Source: Avichristensenella sp031550095 (GTDB taxonomy: Bacteria; Bacillota; Clostridia; Christensenellales; Aristaeellaceae). Taken from it: 17,734 nt of DNA. The notes below the pieces were generated by a model. The model worked only from the letters and a program-made list of their open reading frames with translations, ran no database searches and had not been told where the DNA came from. The stretch's first letter is position 1, and each line of letters starts with the position of its first letter. Both the position numbers and the translations under genes were made by a program. This document shows positions 14,570-17,734 of this stretch, in pieces. The stretch spans positions 1 to 17,734 of the forward strand of contig JAVBOX010000077.1 of assembly GCA_031550095.1 (NCBI GenBank), in the 5' to 3' direction.

Positions 14570-15403
14570 ATGTTCAAGCACTGGAACCTACGGCTCCGCA
14601 TTGGCGCGGTTCTAACGCTGTTTTTTTTAGTCATGGGCTTGATTGTGCCCCTTTTTTGCCCCATTGAAAATGTGATGGCCTGGGGAGACTTCCCCAAAAA
14701 CCTAAAGCCCGGCGTGGACGGGCACCTGCTTGGCACCACAGGGCTTGGGCAGGACATCCTCTGGCTGACGCTCATGAGCCTTCGGAATTCATTAACCCTC
14801 GGCCTGATGACGGCCTTCTTGGCTACCCTTTTGGGCGTTGCGGTGGGTCTTTTCGCGGGCCTCAAGGGCGGCGCGGTGGATCGGATCGCCACCACCATCA
14901 CCGATTCCTTGATCGCCATTCCCAGCCTGCCCATCCTAATTCTCCTGGGCAGCATCTTAAAAGGCCGCATTCCCATTCCCACCCTGGCCCTCGTGCTGAC
15001 CCTATTCAGCTGGCCCTGGCCGGCGCGGGCAACCCGCTCCATGGCCCTGACCCTCAGGGAAAATGATTTCATCAGCACAGCCCGTTTTTCCGGGGAAAGC
15101 ACAAGCCGGATCATCATCAAGGAAATCTTTCCTTTTGTTTCGGACTGGTCCGTGGCCAGTTTCACCAACTCCATCCTCTCGGCCATTCAAACGGAATCCG
15201 GTCTGGCGATCATCGGCATGTCCAGCAACAACATGCCCACCCTGGGCACCATGATCTACTGGGCCAACGACCGCTCGGCCATCATGGCCCGCCAGTGGAT
15301 GTGGATCGGCACGCCAGTGGTGATCGTAACCGTGCTGTTCATCTCACTGTTTCTGACCATGTCCGGCTATCAGATGTTTGCCACGCTAAGGAGGGGAAAA
15401 TAG
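14570..15403 (+). CDS. ABC importer permease, DppC/OppC type
   Basis: 277 residues, slightly short for DppC (about 300) because the N-terminal tail is brief. The first membrane segment is about 9-29. A short periplasmic stretch has the family motif HLLGTTGLGQDILW (52-65), the equivalent of the HxLGTDxxGRD motif with the arginine replaced by glutamine. The remaining segments flank the ATPase-docking loop at about 165-190 (ENDFISTARFSGES, then IIIKEIFP). It is the partner of the DppB-type subunit. AGGAAGG precedes the ATG at 14570; a longer in-frame reading would start inside the upstream permease gene and is rejected. The next gene starts one base after its stop. Confidence 0.94.
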   Translation: MFKHWNLRLRIGAVLTLFFLVMGLIVPLFCPIENVMAWGDFPKNLKPGVDGHLLGTTGLGQDILWLTLMSLRNSLTLGLMTAFLATLLGVAVGLFAGLKGGAVDRIATTITDSLIAIPSLPILILLGSILKGRIPIPTLALVLTLFSWPWPARATRSMALTLRENDFISTARFSGESTSRIIIKEIFPFVSDWSVASFTNSILSAIQTESGLAIIGMSSNNMPTLGTMIYWANDRSAIMARQWMWIGTPVVIVTVLFISLFLTMSGYQMFATLRRGK

Positions 15404-15404
15404 C

Positions 15405-16412
15405 ATGCTGCACCTTACGAACGTGAGCGCCCGCTATGACCTTCTGGACAGCCATGTGTATGCCGTGGACAACGTGACGTTCACCGTAAAAAACGGCGAA
15501 ATCTTTGGCATTGCCGGAGAATCCGGCTGCGGCAAGTCCACTCTGATCAAGGTCATGTATGACCTGATCCGCTACCCCCTGGAAATCTCGGGGGGCAAGG
15601 TGGAAATCGAGACGGCTGACCCTTCCGGCAAAAAGCTCTTGATCCCCACAGGGGAGATCAGGAAGGTATGGTGGAAGAACATCTCCTATGTGCCCCAGGG
15701 GGCCATGCACGTTATGAACCCAGTTTCCAAGGTTAAAAAGCAGTTTCTTGATACGATTAGCAAGTACCACAATGCCCCCAGCCGCAGGCGGATGTATGAG
15801 GAGATCGCAGCGTACTTCAAGGAACTGGAGCTTTCTCCGGATGTGCTCAATGCCTATCCCCACCAGCTCAGCGGGGGGATGCGGCAGCGGGCTTTGATCG
15901 CTTTGGCGACATTTTTAGATCCGGAACTGCTCCTGGCGGACGAACCCACCACAGCGCTGGACGTCATTGTGCAGCGGAGCATTTTGACCATGTTCAAGCG
16001 GGTGCAGCGGAAAGTGGGGAACTCCATGGTCATCGTTTCCCATGACATGGGCGTTCACTATCAGATCACCAACAGGATGGGCATCATGTACGCGGGGCAG
16101 ATGATCGAGATCGGCCCGACGGATGAAATCTTCAACAACCCCAAGCATCCCTATACCCAGATGCTCATCGGCGCGTTGCCCCGTATTGGGGACAACAGCC
16201 AAAAGGAAGGCATCCCTGGGAAGCCACCGGGGCTTAAGAATCCCCCTGCGGGCTGCCGCTTCGCGGAGCGATGCCGTAGCGCCATGCCCGAATGCCAGTT
16301 CTATCAACCGCTGATGAGCCAAGTAGGTGAGGATCATATGGCCGCGTGCCTGTTGTTGGATGGAAAAAACGCCATCACCGCCGCCCAGGCAAAGGAGGGT
16401 TTGATTCGATGA
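15405..16412 (+). CDS. ABC importer ATPase, DppD/OppD type
   Basis: 335 residues. Nucleotide-binding motifs are complete: Walker A GESGCGKST (38-46), Q-loop in YVPQGAMHVMNP (95-106), signature LSGGMRQR (155-162), Walker B LLLADEPTTALD (175-186) and switch histidine H213 in VSHD. The C-terminal oligopeptide-transporter domain has NPPAGCRFAERC, with C284, C290, C297 and C315. Some DppD proteins carry an iron-sulfur cluster at such cysteines; whether this one does is unknown. It powers import as a heterodimer with the next ATPase. AAGGAGGGG overlaps the end of the upstream permease gene. Its TGA overlaps the ATG of the next gene, so the two ATPases are translationally coupled. Confidence 0.96.
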   Translation: MLHLTNVSARYDLLDSHVYAVDNVTFTVKNGEIFGIAGESGCGKSTLIKVMYDLIRYPLEISGGKVEIETADPSGKKLLIPTGEIRKVWWKNISYVPQGAMHVMNPVSKVKKQFLDTISKYHNAPSRRRMYEEIAAYFKELELSPDVLNAYPHQLSGGMRQRALIALATFLDPELLLADEPTTALDVIVQRSILTMFKRVQRKVGNSMVIVSHDMGVHYQITNRMGIMYAGQMIEIGPTDEIFNNPKHPYTQMLIGALPRIGDNSQKEGIPGKPPGLKNPPAGCRFAERCRSAMPECQFYQPLMSQVGEDHMAACLLLDGKNAITAAQAKEGLIR

Positions 16413-17428
16413 GCCAAAGTATAGTCGGCCCACGCGGAACGGAAAGGCCCATGCTGGAAATCAAAGGCATCTCCAAACAGTTTCGCATTGGCGGCATGAT
16501 CTTCGGCGCCAAGATCATGGCGGTGGAGGATATCAACATTGAAATGCCCGCCGGAAAGCCCTGGATTCTCAGCGTCGTGGGGGAATCCGGCAGCGGCAAG
16601 ACAACACTGGCCAAGATGGTATTGCGCCTGCTGGACCCTTCGGCGGGAGAGATCAATCTGGGGGGAAAATCCATCCTACGCCTGAACAAAGAACAGCAGA
16701 AGGCCTATTTCAAGCGGGTACAGCCCATCTTTCAAAATCCTTTTTCGGCCTTTAGCGCCAGAAAGACGGTGGATAGCTATCTCTTTGAGACGGCGCTTAA
16801 CCTGGATATCGCGCAGGATCAAAAGGCTGCCAAGGAGATCATCAAGGAGACGCTGGCTTCGGTGGGCTTGGACATAGACTCCGTGTTAGGCAAGTATCCC
16901 AATCAGTTCTCCGGCGGAGAGCTCCAGCGAATCTCCATCGCCAGGGCGCTTCTCACCCGGCCGGAGGTTATCGTGGCGGACGAACCGGTAGCCATGATCG
17001 ACGCCTCCTTGCGCATGAACATCGTCAACCTGTTCAAAGCTCTCAAGGCCCAGTATTCCGTAAGTTTCATTTACATCACCCATGATCTGTCCACAGCCTA
17101 CTATGTCAGCGATTACATCGCCACCATGTACCGAGGCAACATCATCGAATATGGAGCCGCGAGCACCGTATTGGAGCACCCCATGCACCCCTATACCCAG
17201 CTTTTGCTGGACTCCATTCCAAAGGTGGGCGCCCGTTGGGATGAGGAAATGGCGCTCCCTGACATCGAAAGCAAAGAATACCAGCTGCAAGGCTGCAAGT
17301 TTGCCACCCGCTGTCCAAGGGCTATGGACATTTGCCGCAGAGAGCGTCCTCAATTAGTGCAGGTGAGTGAAACCCAGAAGGTACTATGCTTTCGGTGTGA
17401 ATGCCAAAGGGAGGATTTATCGGTGTAA
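16409..17428 (+). CDS. ABC importer ATPase, DppF/OppF type
   Basis: 339 residues. Walker A is GESGSGKTT (58-66), Q-loop PIFQNPFSAF (106-115), signature FSGGELQR (167-174), Walker B VIVADEPVAMID (187-198) and switch histidine H225 in ITHD. The C-terminal domain again has a cysteine motif (GCKFATRC; C296, C302, C309) and then an extra CFRCEC (C327, C330, C332), richer than in the partner ATPase. The start at 16409 overlaps the previous stop as ATGA, and AAAGGAGGG lies nine bases upstream. An earlier in-frame ATG lies inside the upstream gene and is rejected. It is the last gene of the importer operon; a long stem-loop covers its stop codon. Confidence 0.96.
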   Translation: MSQSIVGPRGTERPMLEIKGISKQFRIGGMIFGAKIMAVEDINIEMPAGKPWILSVVGESGSGKTTLAKMVLRLLDPSAGEINLGGKSILRLNKEQQKAYFKRVQPIFQNPFSAFSARKTVDSYLFETALNLDIAQDQKAAKEIIKETLASVGLDIDSVLGKYPNQFSGGELQRISIARALLTRPEVIVADEPVAMIDASLRMNIVNLFKALKAQYSVSFIYITHDLSTAYYVSDYIATMYRGNIIEYGAASTVLEHPMHPYTQLLLDSIPKVGARWDEEMALPDIESKEYQLQGCKFATRCPRAMDICRRERPQLVQVSETQKVLCFRCECQREDLSV

Positions 17429-17444
17429 TCATCCTCCCTTTGGC
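17403..17444 (+). terminator. Stem-loop spanning the end of the importer operon
   Basis: GCCAAAGGGAGGAT (17403-17416) and ATCCTCCCTTTGGC (17431-17444) form a perfect 14-bp stem with a 14-base loop that contains the stop codon (17426-17428). No T tract follows, so it could be a weak or factor-dependent terminator, or an RNA 3'-end stabiliser. Confidence 0.5.
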
Positions 17445-17603
17445 GTCCTGAAGACAGCGCTGCGCAAGGAAGTCCGTCCTCGCGGATCCTTTCATGTTAG
17501 CCAAATATGTCCTCATTTCCATAAAAAAACAGCTCTTAAAGCGGCCCGCCAGCGGACAGCGAAAAGAACCTTGATCGTTATATGAAAAAACGCAAGGAAA
17601 TCT

Positions 17604-17644
17604 GAAAATTGACAATTTTCATTCCTGCAAAGAAATTTTATAAT
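17604..17644 (+). promoter_or_regulatory. Promoter with overlapping 19-bp palindromic operator
   Basis: A perfect TATAAT (17639-17644) lies 17 bases from TTTTCA (17616-17621), a 4-of-6 match to the -35 consensus. The -35 lies in a perfect palindrome TGAAAATTGACAATTTTCA (17603-17621). A TTGACA inside the palindrome (17609-17614) is 24 bases from the -10, too far to serve. The arrangement implies repression of the gene starting at 17702. Confidence 0.6.
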
Positions 17645-17701
17645 CATCGAGAAAGCTGCGTATAAAGGCAAAACGCATATGGAAAAGGAGGACCCCCTTA
17701 G

Positions 17702-17734
17702 ATGAAACGCACAAAGTTTATCTCATTGATCCTC
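17702..17734 (+). CDS. Start of a further gene, likely exported protein (truncated by window)
   Basis: Only 11 codons are visible (MKRTKFISLIL). A strong AAAAGGAGG (17683-17691) lies ten bases before the ATG and a promoter lies about 60 bases upstream, so the start is convincing. Two lysines and an arginine followed by a hydrophobic run look like a signal peptide. Another binding protein is possible, but nothing in the sequence shows it. Confidence 0.6.
   Translation, partial: MKRTKFISLIL

Noticed and set aside
17470..17580. A7 run at 17524-17530 read as a minus-strand terminator T tract
   Set aside because: No convincing stem precedes it on the minus strand, and no minus-strand gene ends there.

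Overview
The window looks like chromosomal DNA from a Firmicutes-type anaerobe of moderately high GC (my impression is mid-50s percent; I did not compute it). Nearly every start has a strong AGGAGG-like ribosome binding site. The sensor/regulator pair is of the YesM/YesN kind common in Clostridia, and the sugar genes sit in short operons with promoters of the sigma-A type. The substrate-binding protein has no lipobox, so a diderm lineage or another phylum is not excluded. There are no rRNA, tRNA, CRISPR, phage or insertion-sequence features.

Region 1 (1-6178) is a sugar-catabolic locus. Reading leftward from 3605 are a PfkB-family sugar-phosphate kinase and a FucA/AraD-type class II aldolase. 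After a 136-bp interval that holds a candidate promoter come a DeoR-family repressor and a rhamnulokinase-like FGGY kinase cut by the window edge. Reading rightward from 3933 are a xylose-isomerase-like TIM-barrel protein and a single-domain Old Yellow Enzyme-type flavin oxidoreductase with a C-terminal cysteine cluster. The two directions have back-to-back promoters in a 327-bp divergent region. Together they suggest isomerisation or epimerisation, phosphorylation and aldol cleavage of an unusual sugar, with a reduction step of unknown purpose.

Region 2 (6179-11174) starts with a convergent intergenic stretch holding a terminator-like hairpin. It continues with a leftward four-gene operon: a membrane-anchored protein with two thioredoxin folds, a YesM-type histidine kinase, a YesN-type response regulator with an AraC output domain, and an exported or lipid-anchored thioredoxin-like protein. 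A two-component system bracketed by two extracytoplasmic thiol-redox proteins is the most unusual thing in the window.

Region 3 (11175-17428) is a complete ABC importer of the peptide/nickel/oligosaccharide family: binding protein, two permeases and two ATPases. It is transcribed rightward and divergently from the redox two-component operon. The divergent region carries promoters both ways, phased AT-rich direct repeats and a small palindrome in one promoter, as expected if the response regulator controls the importer. The sugar genes next door make an oligosaccharide or glycoside a plausible substrate, but the family also takes peptides.

Region 4 (17429-17734) is a 273-bp intergenic region. 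It has a stem-loop at the end of the last ATPase gene and a promoter overlapped by a perfect 19-bp palindrome. After it come the first 11 codons of another gene with a signal-peptide-like start.
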